From NCBI RefSeq assembly GCF_047372505.1, contig NZ_JBKBEU010000001.1, forward strand, positions 1-64,000: DNA of 64,000 nucleotides, in the 5' to 3' direction. Position 1 is the first letter of the stretch. Every line of letters starts with the position of its first letter. Below, one piece after another: positions 32,620-40,404 of the stretch. Below the pieces are notes generated by a model that was not told the origin of the DNA, ran no database searches, and was given only the letters and a program-made list of their open reading frames with translations. A program made the translations under genes and the position numbers. This DNA is from Phaeobacter cretensis. GTDB taxonomy: Bacteria > Pseudomonadota > Alphaproteobacteria > Rhodobacterales > Rhodobacteraceae.

Positions 32620-33681
32620 TTAGGCGCGGCGGCGGCGTCCACCAGAACGGCCACCTCGGCCACGACCCTCTTCGCCCTCTTTTGCAGGTTCTTTGTTGGC
32701 TCGGATCCAATCACCACCATGCGGGTCGTTGTTGGTCAGCAAATTGGCGGCGCGAATGGCTTCCATTTCCTTACCGGGACGCGCCTTGGTTGAGCCCAGA
32801 CCAAACATCTGAACAAACGCCTCGTCTTCCATACCCTCGGGCAGGACAATACCGGCGGCTTCAACTTCGGCTTTTTTCTCAGCAATCTTCTTCTGAGTGA
32901 TCGGAAGTGCGACCGGGTTCATGATTGCAGAGGTCATGCCGGCCCCCATCGCCATCGGCAGGAACGCGTTGTTGATGCCGTGACGGTTTGGCAAGCCAAA
33001 GGACACATTGGAAGCGCCACAGGTCGTGTTTACACCCAGCTCTTCGCGCAGGCGACGGACCAGAGCGAAGACCTGCAGGCCTGCTGTTGCCATTGCACCG
33101 ATGGGCATAACCAGAGGATCAACCACGATGTCATGTGCTGGAATGCCGAAGTCGGCGGCACGTTCAACGATTTTCTTCGCAACAGCGAAGCGCACATCAG
33201 GATCTTCGGAGATGCCGGTATCATCGTTGGAAATCGCCACAACCGGGACATTGTATTTCTTTACCAGCGGCAGCACGTGCTCCAGACGTTCTTCCTCACC
33301 GGTGACAGAGTTCAGCAGTGGGCGCCCTTCTGCGGCCTGCAGACCAGCCTCAAGCGCGCCGGGAACAGACGAGTCGATGCAGAGCGGCGTATCGGTCAAC
33401 CCTTGAACCAGCTCGACGATCTTGGTCATCAGCGGTGGCTCGGTCTCGTTAGGGTTCGGGTTGGAGTTGTAGACAACGCCTGCATTGATATCGAGGATGT
33501 TTGCGCCGGCCATAACCTGCGCAAGCGCGTCTTTCTCAACAGTGGAAAAATCGCCCGCTTCCAGCTCAGCGGCCAGTTTCTTACGGCCCGTCGGGTTGAT
33601 CCGCTCGCCGATCACACAGAACGGTTCATCAAACCCCAAAGTTGCAGTTTTTGTCTTAGATTCTACGACAGTACGGGTCAT
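32620..33681 (-). CDS. Methyltetrahydrofolate-cobalamin methyltransferase family protein with RGG-like tail
   Basis: 353 residues in the pterin-binding (DHPS-like) family. The N-terminal half shows FCVIGERINPTGRKKLAAEL, VMAGANILDINAGVVYNSNP, LCIDSSVPGALEAGLQAAEG and LLNSVTGEEERLEHVL, the TIM-barrel marks of methyltetrahydrofolate methyltransferases such as MtvB. The body should take a methyl group between tetrahydrofolate and a corrinoid protein. The last ~20 residues are GRGRGGRSGGRRRRA-like, an Arg/Gly-rich tail that is not part of the barrel and may bind nucleic acid or ribosomes. Start ATG 33681 follows AAGGATAAAC. Confidence 0.8.
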   Translation of the reverse strand: MTRTVVESKTKTATLGFDEPFCVIGERINPTGRKKLAAELEAGDFSTVEKDALAQVMAGANILDINAGVVYNSNPNPNETEPPLMTKIVELVQGLTDTPLCIDSSVPGALEAGLQAAEGRPLLNSVTGEEERLEHVLPLVKKYNVPVVAISNDDTGISEDPDVRFAVAKKIVERAADFGIPAHDIVVDPLVMPIGAMATAGLQVFALVRRLREELGVNTTCGASNVSFGLPNRHGINNAFLPMAMGAGMTSAIMNPVALPITQKKIAEKKAEVEAAGIVLPEGMEDEAFVQMFGLGSTKARPGKEMEAIRAANLLTNNDPHGGDWIRANKEPAKEGEEGRGRGGRSGGRRRRA

Positions 33682-33684
33682 TGT

Positions 33685-34617
33685 TTATCCTTGGGAATTG
33701 ACCGGCTGCGCTGCTGCGCCACCGTTGTTGATGGCCCAGGTGGCATTGGTCTTGATGCCACCTAGCGGGAAGAAATGCACATTGGTGATGTTGAAATCTG
33801 GGTTGGCGGCCTTGTGAGCTGCCAGCTCGCTGATCACGTCGTTGGGCTCATACGGCAGCAACAGCTTGGAGACATCCATTGCGCGTTTCTGCAGGACTTT
33901 AAGCGATGGGCCGACGCCACAAGCAATAGCGAATTTGATCAATGTCTGTAGCTTGGCCGGACCTGCGATACCAATGTGGATTGGCAGATCGACACCGGCT
34001 GCCTTGATACTATCCGCCCATTCGATGATCGGTTTTGCCTCAAAGGCAAACTGCGTTGCGAGAGCCATATCCGCATCCGTGCGCTCGGAAAATTTTTGTT
34101 TCCAAAGAAGCGCATCCGAGACATTCTTCATGCTGCCATCGGGGTCAATATCCTTGTTGCCTTCGGGGTGCCCGGCAACATGTAGATTGCTGAACCCGGC
34201 TTTGTCGAACAGCCCGGTCTCCAACAGTTGCATTGAGCTATCGAATGCGCCGTGAGGTTTGCTCACGCCGCCAGCCAACAGCAACGCCTGTTTGACGTCT
34301 GCCTCGCCTTGGTAGCGTGCGATCCAATCCGCCAGCGTGGTCTCATCCTGAATGATGCGAGCAGGGAAATGCGGCATCACCGGGAATCCTTCGGCATTTA
34401 CCCGTTTGGCGGTCTCGACCATTTCCTCTATCGGGGTGCCTTCAATATGCGCGATATAGACGCGAGTTCCTGCAGGCAGCAGATCAGCAAAGCTGTCGAT
34501 TTTCGCCGCGGTGCGTGGCATCACCTCGATGGAGTAGTTTTCCAGAAAGGCCTCGACCTCTGGGCTGCTGGGCTTGGCCGCACCCGCGTCGCGTTTTTTG
34601 AAGTTCAACAAAGCCAT
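33685..34617 (-). CDS. Methylenetetrahydrofolate reductase (MetF-like)
   Basis: 310 residues from ATG 34617 behind GGGAGG. It has MetF-family features such as SIEVMPRTAAKIDSFADLLP near the N-terminus, AKRVNAEGFPVMPHFPARII, HVAGHPEGNKDIDPDGSMKN and IHIGIAGPAKLQTLIKFAIA. MetF reduces 5,10-methylene-THF to 5-methyl-THF with FAD. This divergent form is found in folate triads next to the methyltransferase-like gene, with which it is separated by 3 bases, so it probably works in one-carbon oxidation (reverse direction) from demethylation rather than in methionine synthesis. Confidence 0.8.
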   Translation of the reverse strand: MALLNFKKRDAGAAKPSSPEVEAFLENYSIEVMPRTAAKIDSFADLLPAGTRVYIAHIEGTPIEEMVETAKRVNAEGFPVMPHFPARIIQDETTLADWIARYQGEADVKQALLLAGGVSKPHGAFDSSMQLLETGLFDKAGFSNLHVAGHPEGNKDIDPDGSMKNVSDALLWKQKFSERTDADMALATQFAFEAKPIIEWADSIKAAGVDLPIHIGIAGPAKLQTLIKFAIACGVGPSLKVLQKRAMDVSKLLLPYEPNDVISELAAHKAANPDFNITNVHFFPLGGIKTNATWAINNGGAAAQPVNSQG

Positions 34618-34643
34618 CGTGGCCTCCCATAAAGATGTCAGGC

Positions 34644-34940
34644 TCATGCCCATCCGTCGTTAGCGATCAGCGTCTTGAGCCGATCCTGATCATAATCCGT
34701 TTCCAGACGCAGGGCTTCGGCCTCGGCAATGTCTGCCGGGTCACCATCTACTGCGTAAGGCGCAGCTTTGCGCCATTCTGCTAGATAAGCGTCGGCATCC
34801 TTGGCGTTCACCTTCATGGCGGCGCGATCGATGGCTTGTTCAAACCGCTCTTCCAATTGGCGTTTGGCCCCACGACGGCCTTTGCCGACGATGATTTGTG
34901 CGGGTATGTCGCGCCAATATACGATGGTGACGTCGGGCAT
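34644..34940 (-). CDS. Virulence-factor domain protein of the folate triad
   Basis: 98 residues starting at ATG 34940. It begins MPDVTIVYWRDIPAQIIVGK, with GRRGAKRQLEERFEQAID, and an acidic C-terminal half. This matches the small 'virulence factor' domain that in many alphaproteobacteria lies directly before MetF-like and methyltransferase genes. The function is unknown; constant linkage points to a part in one-carbon transfer, perhaps as a corrinoid partner or regulator. Confidence 0.7.
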   Translation of the reverse strand: MPDVTIVYWRDIPAQIIVGKGRRGAKRQLEERFEQAIDRAAMKVNAKDADAYLAEWRKAAPYAVDGDPADIAEAEALRLETDYDQDRLKTLIANDGWA

Positions 34941-35029
34941 TGCCTTGGCTTCCTTTGCGTCTGTGTAAATGCGTTTCTAGTGTGGCAGCGCCGGGCGCGT
35001 TCGTCGGATTTCGACCTGACATTGGTTCT

Positions 35030-35052
35030 GAGCGACCTTTTGCGGGTCGCTC
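35030..35052. promoter_or_regulatory. Perfect hairpin in the 323-base divergent region
   Basis: GAGCGACC and GGTCGCTC form a perfect 8-bp stem with a 7-base loop between the folate triad (minus) and ppx (plus). It could be a leader structure of the triad transcript or an operator. The rest of 34941-35263 shows no gene. It does not match the SAM or SAH riboswitch consensus that I recall. Confidence 0.4.
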
Positions 35053-35263
35053 TTGGATAACAATGGGACCCTGTGCTGGCTACCGTGCGGCTTCCTCATA
35101 ATATTCAACAGCTTTATGAATTTGACCAGCAATGCGATACGAACCACTCAAAAAACGTCAATTCGACGCTGTTCAAATAGTCGTTGCCACCCTCAGGCCA
35201 CCTTGCACGTGACGATCAGCACACATATGCTTGGATCAACACGATTATCGGAGGGCGTGAATC

Positions 35264-36376
35264 ATGGCGCCCAGGCGTTCCAAAGGTGCGGGCGCATTTC
35301 CCCGAGCGGTAGAGAGCCCTGCACCGGCCCGCCCAGATCCTGATGCGCTATATGCGGCGCTTGATCTGGGAACTAATAGCTGCCGGATGCTGATTGCCCA
35401 ACCCAAGGGCAGCGGCTTTCATGTGGTAGACAGCTTCTCAAAGTCGGTGCAACTGGGCGCCGGTTTGGAGCGTACCGGGCGCTTATCGCGCGCGTCTATG
35501 GCGCGCACCATTCAGGCGTTGCGGATTTGTCAGCAAAAACTGAAACGAAACCGGGTCAAGCGTATGCGGCTGGTTGCGACAGAGGCTTGTCGCCGTGCTA
35601 AGAATGCGCGTGAATTTATCCGCCAGGTGCGTCGCGAAACGGGTTTGACGCTTGAGATTATCCAACCCGAAGAAGAAGCCCGTCTCGCGGTTATTTCCTG
35701 CGCCCCGTTGGTGTCGACCAAAACCGACCAGCTGCTGGTTGTTGATATTGGTGGCGGGTCAACCGAATTGGTCTGGATCGACATCTCATCCATCGCGCGC
35801 CGGGACCGCCCATCTGCCATCATGCGGCTGCACGCAGGGTTTCACCCCGCCGAAAGCCCCTTCCCTGCGGCGAAGGTTGTGGACTGGATTTCTGTTCCAT
35901 TGGGCGTGGCGACCTTGCGTGACCAGTTTCACGATGTGGAGGATGACGCGGCGCGCTTCGCCCTGATGAGCTGGTTCTTTGAGGAAAACCTCGCCGACTT
36001 TGCCCCTTACAAGGATGAGCAGACCCGGCAAGGGTTTCAGATCGTCGGAACCTCGGGGACTGTCACAACAGTTGCGGCCTCGCATTTGGGGCTAAAACGC
36101 TATGACCGCACAAAAGTGGACGGATTGCGCATGACCAGCGATCAGATTGACAAGGTCATCCGGTCTTATCTAGAACTCGGCCCTCAGGGACGCCGCAGCG
36201 ACCCGCGCATTGGCGAGGATCGGCAAGCGCTGATTATGTCAGGTGCGGCAATCCTGCAGGCCCTCTTGCGCTGCTGGCCAACGGACCGGCTGTCAGTGGC
36301 GGACCGTGGGCTGCGCGAAGGCTTGCTCTATGCACAGATGAGCGCCGATGGCGTATTGGAAGACGGGCCGTTTTAA
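35264..36376 (+). CDS. Exopolyphosphatase / guanosine pentaphosphate phosphatase (Ppx/GppA)
   Basis: 370 residues behind GGAGGGC. The actin-like ATPase fold is clear: AALDLGTNSCRMLIAQPKGS (phosphate 1), VDSFSKSVQLGAGLERTGRL, RLVATEACRRAKNAREFIRQ, LLVVDIGGGSTELVWIDISS (phosphate 2), FQIVGTSGTVTTVAASHLGL and a C-terminal GLREGLLYAQM motif. It removes terminal phosphates from polyphosphate or pppGpp. It is 71 bases upstream of the RlmE gene, a pairing seen in many alphaproteobacteria. The N-terminus has a 20-residue basic extension. Confidence 0.9.
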   Translation: MAPRRSKGAGAFPRAVESPAPARPDPDALYAALDLGTNSCRMLIAQPKGSGFHVVDSFSKSVQLGAGLERTGRLSRASMARTIQALRICQQKLKRNRVKRMRLVATEACRRAKNAREFIRQVRRETGLTLEIIQPEEEARLAVISCAPLVSTKTDQLLVVDIGGGSTELVWIDISSIARRDRPSAIMRLHAGFHPAESPFPAAKVVDWISVPLGVATLRDQFHDVEDDAARFALMSWFFEENLADFAPYKDEQTRQGFQIVGTSGTVTTVAASHLGLKRYDRTKVDGLRMTSDQIDKVIRSYLELGPQGRRSDPRIGEDRQALIMSGAAILQALLRCWPTDRLSVADRGLREGLLYAQMSADGVLEDGPF

Positions 36377-36447
36377 CGGCCACACACAGGATATGAGCGT
36401 CCGATGATTGGCCCAGATGTGGCAACGGGCGACAAGGAACAGCGGAT

Positions 36448-37203
36448 ATGGCAAAGACACCCACGGGAAAAACACCCACTGGCAAAAACACCTCGGGGCG
36501 CGGTCAGCGTGACCTGAAGGTCAAGGTCAAGACTGCCCGCGGGCGCAAGCTGAGCTCTACCCGCTGGTTGCAGCGGCAGTTAAATGACCCGTATGTCAAG
36601 CGGGCGCAGGCCGAAGGTTATCGTGGTCGTGCGGCCTATAAGATTATGGAAGTCGACGATAAATTCCGTTTCCTGGTGCCAGGCGCGCGTGTTGTCGATC
36701 TCGGCTGTGCCCCTGGTGGCTGGGCGCAGGTCGCGGTTAAGCGGATCAACTCACTAGGGGAGCGATCGGGCAAGTCGGTTGGCCGTATCATTGGTGTCGA
36801 CCTGCAAGAGGTTGAGCCCCTTGCAGGTGCCGAGTTTCATCAACTGGATTTCATGGATGATGGCGCTGACGATCAGGTCAAGGTTTGGCTGGGCGGCAAG
36901 GCAGATGTTGTGATGTCGGACATGGCGGCCGCGAGTTCCGGGCACAAGCAGACCGATCACCTGCGGATCATCTCGCTTTGTGAAACTGCCGCATACTTCT
37001 CCTTTGACGTTCTGGAAGTTGGCGGCACCTTTGTCGCTAAGGTACTGGCTGGCGGCGCTGAGGGCGAGCTGCAAAAACTACTCAAGCAGAAGTTCACCAA
37101 GGTTTTCCACGTCAAACCGCCCTCTTCACGGTCGGACAGCTCCGAAAAATTTGTTGTGGCAACCGGGTTTCGCGGCGACGCGCCCGAAGAATCTGAAGTT
37201 TGA
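36448..37203 (+). CDS. rlmE: 23S rRNA (uridine-2'-O-)-methyltransferase RlmE (FtsJ)
   Basis: 251 residues. After a basic Lys/Gly/Thr-rich N-terminal extension (~30 residues), the RrmJ fold appears: YVKRAQAEGYRGRAAYKIME, VDLGCAPGGWAQVAVKRINS (SAM motif I), GVDLQEVEPLAGAEFHQLDF, VVMSDMAAASSGHKQTDHLR and FVAKVLAGGAEGELQKLLKQ with KVFHVKPPSSRSDSSEKFVV. The Lys-Asp-Lys-Glu catalytic set is present. It methylates U2552 of 23S rRNA. Confidence 0.93.
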   Translation: MAKTPTGKTPTGKNTSGRGQRDLKVKVKTARGRKLSSTRWLQRQLNDPYVKRAQAEGYRGRAAYKIMEVDDKFRFLVPGARVVDLGCAPGGWAQVAVKRINSLGERSGKSVGRIIGVDLQEVEPLAGAEFHQLDFMDDGADDQVKVWLGGKADVVMSDMAAASSGHKQTDHLRIISLCETAAYFSFDVLEVGGTFVAKVLAGGAEGELQKLLKQKFTKVFHVKPPSSRSDSSEKFVVATGFRGDAPEESEV

Positions 37204-37602
37204 AATTCAGAACCTCACCATTCTTGAAGAGGCAACGGCCCTATTCTTGGCACACTTCGGGCCAAGATCGACTGAACTGAGGCGTTACGCGGTACCAGTG
37301 AAAGATCGCAACGCGGTATCCTGCAAAGCCACGGTTTCGCTTGACGTGCCCTCGCTACGCAGAAAGATACGCGGGCATTCAGTATGTTGCGTGCCGCTGT
37401 CGGCTTCCGAGCGCTTCAGTAGGCGTTGCACCAACTGGTTGGTTGGAAATTTGTTGTGCAAAACGCGCATGAGAAAGACCCTTGTACCGTAGTCAACCGG
37501 TTTGCCCGGTGTCTTTCTTAGAGTAGTCGGCCACTGGGCCGTATTCGTGACACAATTGTGGCAAACCTGCCTTATTGTTTCAATTGACGAAACAATAACG
37601 GT
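37204..37602. other. Gap of 400 bases without a recognised gene
   Basis: Short frames exist on both strands (for example a 61-codon one on the minus strand from 37470), but none has a ribosome site or recognisable motif. No RNA gene, terminator with T-run or repeat could be supported. Confidence 0.3.
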
Positions 37603-38487
37603 CTATGCCGGATCATTCGTGCCGGTAGGTGTGTTTTCGGAAACTGGATGCAGCAAAACACCATTCAGCTCGGCGCCCAAGATCAGAATAGCTGAATTGA
37701 GATAGAGAAAGATCAGCGCTGCCATTGCCCCGGCCAACCCAGCATAGGTTGTTGAGTAGGAAGCAAAACTGCTGATGTAAATGGCGAAGGCCAGGCCAGC
37801 GGCCCACCACAATACCACTGTGAGCAGAACACCGGGCAGCACCTGAATGAAGCGATGCCGCGTGGATGGAAGCAACATGTGAAAAGCGAATACCGCGATC
37901 AGTGGGATCAACGCCACCAGGATACCGTTTAGGCCCCCCTCCCAATTGCTTGGGATAGGAGCCTGAGGGAAGAAATCGGACACATAGCGAGCATAGAGCG
38001 GCAAGATCAATTCAAACACCGCAGCCGCCATAATCCCGGCACCGCCAAGGATCACGAGGCCGATGCACAGACCACGGGTTTTCCAAAACGGCCGCGTGTC
38101 GCGTTCATGATAGGCTTGAACCATCGCAAGGCGCACCGCATCCACACCGTTGGAGGCAAAGTAAATCGCGACAATACCCCCAAGAGTAACTACCCCTGTG
38201 GAGGAGGTTTCCAAAACTGAATAGACCTCGCGTACAATCGGGTTTGCTACGCTTTCGGGCCAGGTACCAAAAACCAGATCGACCAGATTTTCCAGATTGA
38301 TCTGATCTGATAACGACCCCGCCACTGTACCAGTCAACGCTACCGTGAAAAGCACAAATGGAAACAGCGCGAGCATCAATGACATGGCAATATGGCTGCT
38401 GAGCACCCAACAGTTCTTCTCGTTGAACCGTTTGGCGGCCAGATACAACGCATAGGCACCGGACTTCGCATAGGATTGGATATTCAT
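37603..38487 (-). CDS. YihY/UPF0761-family membrane protein
   Basis: 294 residues with six hydrophobic segments. The family layout is visible: an N-terminal amphipathic stretch (YALYLAAKRFNEKNCWVLSS), then HIAMSLMLALFPFVLFTVAL, VVTLGGIVAIYFASNGVDAV, RLAMVQAYHERDTRPFWKTR, and ATGGAG-like C-terminal helices ending with SAILILGAELNGVLLHPVSE. The members were once annotated as ribonuclease BN, which is not correct; they are integral membrane proteins of unknown function. Confidence 0.88.
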   Translation of the reverse strand: MNIQSYAKSGAYALYLAAKRFNEKNCWVLSSHIAMSLMLALFPFVLFTVALTGTVAGSLSDQINLENLVDLVFGTWPESVANPIVREVYSVLETSSTGVVTLGGIVAIYFASNGVDAVRLAMVQAYHERDTRPFWKTRGLCIGLVILGGAGIMAAAVFELILPLYARYVSDFFPQAPIPSNWEGGLNGILVALIPLIAVFAFHMLLPSTRHRFIQVLPGVLLTVVLWWAAGLAFAIYISSFASYSTTYAGLAGAMAALIFLYLNSAILILGAELNGVLLHPVSENTPTGTNDPA

Positions 38488-38615
38488 TCCGGAACGGTCT
38501 CATAGCTAGGGGCAAAAAACCAGCCCTTTCAGAGAGATATGGGATCAGGCGCCGCGGCCGCGTCAATCATGACGATATTCAACTAACCGGCAATCCTTGG
38601 CATTGTAGAGGCATA

Positions 38616-39062
38616 CTACGCCTTGCGGGCCGGGCGCTCCTCCAGCAGGAAAACCTCACGCAGTGCCGCTACCAAAAACGCCGTGCTGATGCCGAACGCG
38701 AACAATCCTGTCACCGCTCCAAACGCGGCAAAGATCCGCATGCCTTCGCCCAGCACAACGTCCCCGTAGCCAAGTGTCGTATATGTAACGAGCGAAAAGT
38801 ATATCGCTGTATTCCAATCAACGATGGCTCCGGAAAAGAACAATGCTGTTGCCCAAATCCACACCTGAATCGTATGCGCAAACACAATCAGGCCAATCGC
38901 AATGGCCATGACAACTGTCGTTTGTAAGAACTGTCGTGTCCGTTGCTGACCCCCAAGCCGTTTGCGCAGCAGATGGATACAGAAGACAAGCAACCCAGCC
39001 TCGATTGCCAGGCAGATGCCTAGGTACAGGCTGCCTAGCAGCAGCTGTTGAATAAGCGTCAT
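38616..39062 (-). CDS. Two-transmembrane ion channel (K+ channel type)
   Basis: 148 residues with a pore domain: an N-terminal pair of hydrophobic segments, a third, then IYFSLVTYTTLGYGDVVLGE with the selectivity filter TTLGYGD (95-101), and a final helix (FAAFGAVTGLFAFGISTAFL-like). The architecture fits a small Ion_trans_2 channel without a regulatory domain. Filter Gly-Tyr-Gly predicts K+ selectivity. Start ATG 39062. It stands alone. Confidence 0.85.
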   Translation of the reverse strand: MTLIQQLLLGSLYLGICLAIEAGLLVFCIHLLRKRLGGQQRTRQFLQTTVVMAIAIGLIVFAHTIQVWIWATALFFSGAIVDWNTAIYFSLVTYTTLGYGDVVLGEGMRIFAAFGAVTGLFAFGISTAFLVAALREVFLLEERPARKA

Positions 39063-39166
39063 ATACCCTGCCCCTTCGAGATGCCCTGTTTGCGAGTCAC
39101 CGGCTCAATTTCAGTTCTCTAATCATTAAAGTGTCGACATCGTTCATTTAAGCTTAGTTTGCTAAA

Positions 39167-39649
39167 TCACGGTTGAGACATGCAATGACGATAATGCTGT
39201 TTTACCAATCGTTTGCGTCGCGCATCTGGCGTGTTGAAATAGTCATCTCGGTCACCGGGTTCTGATCTGTTGCGCGTGCCTGCGCTACTGACCTTGCCGT
39301 CCCGTACGCTAATGCCAATGCGTGCTGTACCGGAAAAGGTGATCCCGACACGATCAGTCCCCAACCGCAGCCCGCTTGGACTATCGTTTCTAGGGGCACC
39401 CGCATAGGCCTCAGCCCTGTTACGGCAGATTTCTTCACGGTTTGCGCTGGTCCCCTGCGCGGCTACGCTGCTGGCCATCGATATGACAATCATACCAGCA
39501 AGTGCGACAATTCCACCAAGCGGGCGGTATGGAAGTAGAAACAGAGACATGGCACAACCTGTGATAAGCGTTCCCACAAATGTAGCATGGGTAACGTCCA
39601 AATGGGGGCTACATCGTATCGCGTCAATGATGTCTACAAGTTTGGGCAT
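39167..39649 (-). CDS. Putative exported or membrane-anchored protein, unknown
   Basis: About 160 residues in the longest frame. Translation may start at an internal ATG (39550), giving MSLFLLPYRPLGGIVALAGM, a signal-like hydrophobic stretch ending SMASSVAAQG. The rest is polar and basic, with two Cys (EICRNRAEA and HCMSQP) that could pair. No domain was recognised. It is convergent in orientation with nothing and divergent from the ABC transporter genes. Confidence 0.5.
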   Translation of the reverse strand: MPKLVDIIDAIRCSPHLDVTHATFVGTLITGCAMSLFLLPYRPLGGIVALAGMIVISMASSVAAQGTSANREEICRNRAEAYAGAPRNDSPSGLRLGTDRVGITFSGTARIGISVRDGKVSSAGTRNRSEPGDRDDYFNTPDARRKRLVKQHYRHCMSQP

Positions 39650-39738
39650 GTTTTCATCTAATAGTCACGACGCTCAACAACGGATTTGCGCAGGCCAGAG
39701 CTTGGAAAAAAGGTTATAACGAAAGAGGTTATAGTGCG

Positions 39739-40404
39739 ATGCTCACAATAGAGAACGTCTACAAGTCCTATGCAGGCCCATCCGGACCAGTCCCTGTTCT
39801 GGATGGTGTATCGTTGCACTTGTCCCCAGGCAGCAGCCTAGCGTTGACCGGGGACAGCGGCTCCGGCAAAAGTACGCTATTGCATCTGGCAGCCGCACTG
39901 GATCAGGTCGATAGTGGTGAAGTCATCGTGAACGACATTTCCCTTGCAGATCTTGATGATAGTGGACGTGCTTGGCTGCGCCGTCATCATGTCTCTTTGG
40001 TCTTTCAGCAATTTAATCTCATACCGGCGCTGAGCGTCGCGCAGAACATCAGCCTGCATGCCCGCCTTGCAGGCAATGCTGACCACGATTGGATCGATGC
40101 GCTCACCGAGCGTCTTGGTCTACGCGAGCTGGAAAACAGATATCCGGAGCAGCTGTCAGGTGGGCAACAACAACGCGTGGCCATTGCCCGCGCGCTTGCA
40201 CTACGGCCAAAGCTGTTGCTCGCGGATGAGCCAACCGGAAACCTTGATGAAACATCAAGCGCTTCTGTGATGAGTCTCATGCTCGAACTTGTCCGTGAGA
40301 CCGGAGCAGCATTGCTGCTAGTTACCCATTCTAGCGCGATCGCTGCCAGGCTCGATCAGCAAGTCCATCTGACCTCCGGCCGCCTCTTTAAGGATAGCGC
40401 ATGA
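39739..40404 (+). CDS. ABC transporter ATP-binding protein (LolD/MacB type; AttE-like)
   Basis: 221 residues with Walker A LTGDSGSGKSTLLHLAAALD, Q-loop VSLVFQQFNLIPALSVAQNI, signature QLSGGQQQRVAIARALALRP and Walker B KLLLADEPTGNLDETSSASV. This is the LolD/MacB class, which drives mechanotransmission rather than transport through the membrane. It overlaps the FtsX-type permease gene (ATGA). The direct repeat AGGTTATA at 39711 and 39726, just before the start, may be a regulator site. Confidence 0.9.
   Translation: MLTIENVYKSYAGPSGPVPVLDGVSLHLSPGSSLALTGDSGSGKSTLLHLAAALDQVDSGEVIVNDISLADLDDSGRAWLRRHHVSLVFQQFNLIPALSVAQNISLHARLAGNADHDWIDALTERLGLRELENRYPEQLSGGQQQRVAIARALALRPKLLLADEPTGNLDETSSASVMSLMLELVRETGAALLLVTHSSAIAARLDQQVHLTSGRLFKDSA

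Noticed and set aside
34941..35263. SAM or SAH riboswitch upstream of the MetF-like operon
   Set aside because: The hairpin found does not carry the conserved core of these riboswitches as far as I recall them.
37204..37602. Small gene in the gap after rlmE
   Set aside because: Frames on both strands lack start signals and recognisable sequence.
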